Below are positions 63,526-64,000 of a stretch of DNA of 64,000 bases, piece after piece (within the stretch, counting starts at the first letter, position 1; every line of letters starts with the position of its first letter). Source of the DNA: DASWNP01 sp036399175. Lineage in GTDB: Bacteria; Acidobacteriota; Blastocatellia; Pyrinomonadales; Pyrinomonadaceae. The stretch spans positions 1 through 64,000 of the forward strand of contig DASWNP010000058.1 in the NCBI GenBank assembly GCA_036399175.1. Reading direction: 5' to 3'. The notes under the pieces were generated by a model. It made no database searches, was not told the origin of the DNA, and saw only the letters and a list, made by a program, of their open reading frames with translations. A program made the translations under genes and the position numbers.

Positions 63526-64000
63526 ATGAAAAAGACTCTCACCGCCATCTCGATATTCATCTTCGCGCTCATGTTCCAGACGCAAAGCAGCGAAGCCGCG
63601 CGCTCGGTCGATAAGCTTCTCGACAAACAGATTGCCGCCGCGCCGCTCGCTTTGACGCCCGTCGTCATCACCTACGACCATCAGCCGACCGAGGCCGACC
63701 TCGCCGGCTTGCGCACGCTCGGCATCACCAGAGGCGTCGTCCTCGACCAACTGCCGATGGTTCTCACGACCGTCAACAAATTGCAGTTCGATTCTCTCAA
63801 GCGCCGCACGGGCATCGTCTCGCTCTACGCCAATCGCACCTACAAGCTCTCGGGCGAGAAGTATCGCAACTTCATCGGCCAGACGGCCTTGCAGGAAGAC
63901 GCCGAGACGACGCGGCGAAACGGTGGGTTTCCCGTCGATGGCGGCGGCATCGGCGTCGCCTACGTCGATACAGGCATCGACGCCACGCACCCTGACATGC
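63526..64000 (+). CDS. Subtilase (S8), partial, N-terminal 158 residues
   Basis: Runs off the window edge. Signal peptide residues 1-24 (IFIFALMFQTQSSEAA), then a prodomain-like stretch, then the start of the catalytic domain with D148 (AYVDTGIDATHPDM). AAGGA lies 10 bases before the ATG. It lies 291 bp after the preceding subtilase, so a tandem pair. A weak version of the CTCAAG-type motif (CTTGAGT 63482, GTTAAGC 63492) lies upstream, with TAATAC at 63504. Confidence 0.85.
   Translation, partial: MKKTLTAISIFIFALMFQTQSSEAARSVDKLLDKQIAAAPLALTPVVITYDHQPTEADLAGLRTLGITRGVVLDQLPMVLTTVNKLQFDSLKRRTGIVSLYANRTYKLSGEKYRNFIGQTALQEDAETTRRNGGFPVDGGGIGVAYVDTGIDATHPDM

Overview
The window is a dense, GC-rich bacterial chromosome segment with no phage, plasmid, CRISPR or rRNA genes. 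Housekeeping genes (tig-clpP-clpX-lon, rho, engB, purA, glgA, trxA, ackA), a PilX-type minor pseudopilin cassette, an Ogg2-type DNA glycosylase, MalT-like STAND regulators and many secreted subtilases suggest Acidobacteriota, probably class Blastocatellia. That placement is inference from gene content and style; no marker was compared.

Layout. 0.1-11.4 kb is mostly on the minus strand: a PrcB-like secreted protein, acetate kinase, an amidohydrolase, MgtC, an MFS exporter and a lytic transglycosylase (start-stop overlaps), an unknown protein, a PIN-domain module and a TPR/retropepsin protein that overlaps it, and Ogg2. 11.8-32.9 kb is on the plus strand: a PBP4-like peptidase, four pilin-like genes, tRNA-Leu, tig-clpP-clpX-lon, a stand-alone ClpX-type zinc finger, engB, rho, glgA, trxA, a YkgJ-type protein and purA. 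33-43 kb is mixed: tRNA-Lys with a Cys-Cys-rich secreted protein, a monooxygenase, a PQQ-like propeller, and a minus-strand sugar cluster (a GH1-RmlD fusion, UDP-galactopyranose mutase, a glycosyltransferase). 43.9-64 kb carries a cyclodextrin glucanotransferase-like enzyme with a CBM48 protein, two STAND ATPases (one with a SARP/BTAD DNA-binding module), three subtilases, and an oligopeptide-type ABC system without ATPases.

Two features stand out. First, at least sixteen loci carry hairpins whose arms are tandem 7-bp units. The 7-mer differs from locus to locus but the architecture is constant. Fifteen lie before 31.6 kb and one at 63.4 kb. Several run into genes, including a roughly 60-residue in-frame insert in the MFS protein. 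Second, two distant promoters share the same geometry: two CTCAAG-type heptamers with an 11-bp period, then 9 bp to a -10-like hexamer. This is the layout known for SARP/AfsR-type activators. One lies before the STAND-ATPase/BTAD-regulator genes and the other before a subtilase. I infer a small autoregulated regulon controlling secreted proteases, one of which has an unusual GVxFTGxD octapeptide region. Between the ABC permeases and that subtilase lies an exact 12 x 21-bp degenerate array that I cannot assign.
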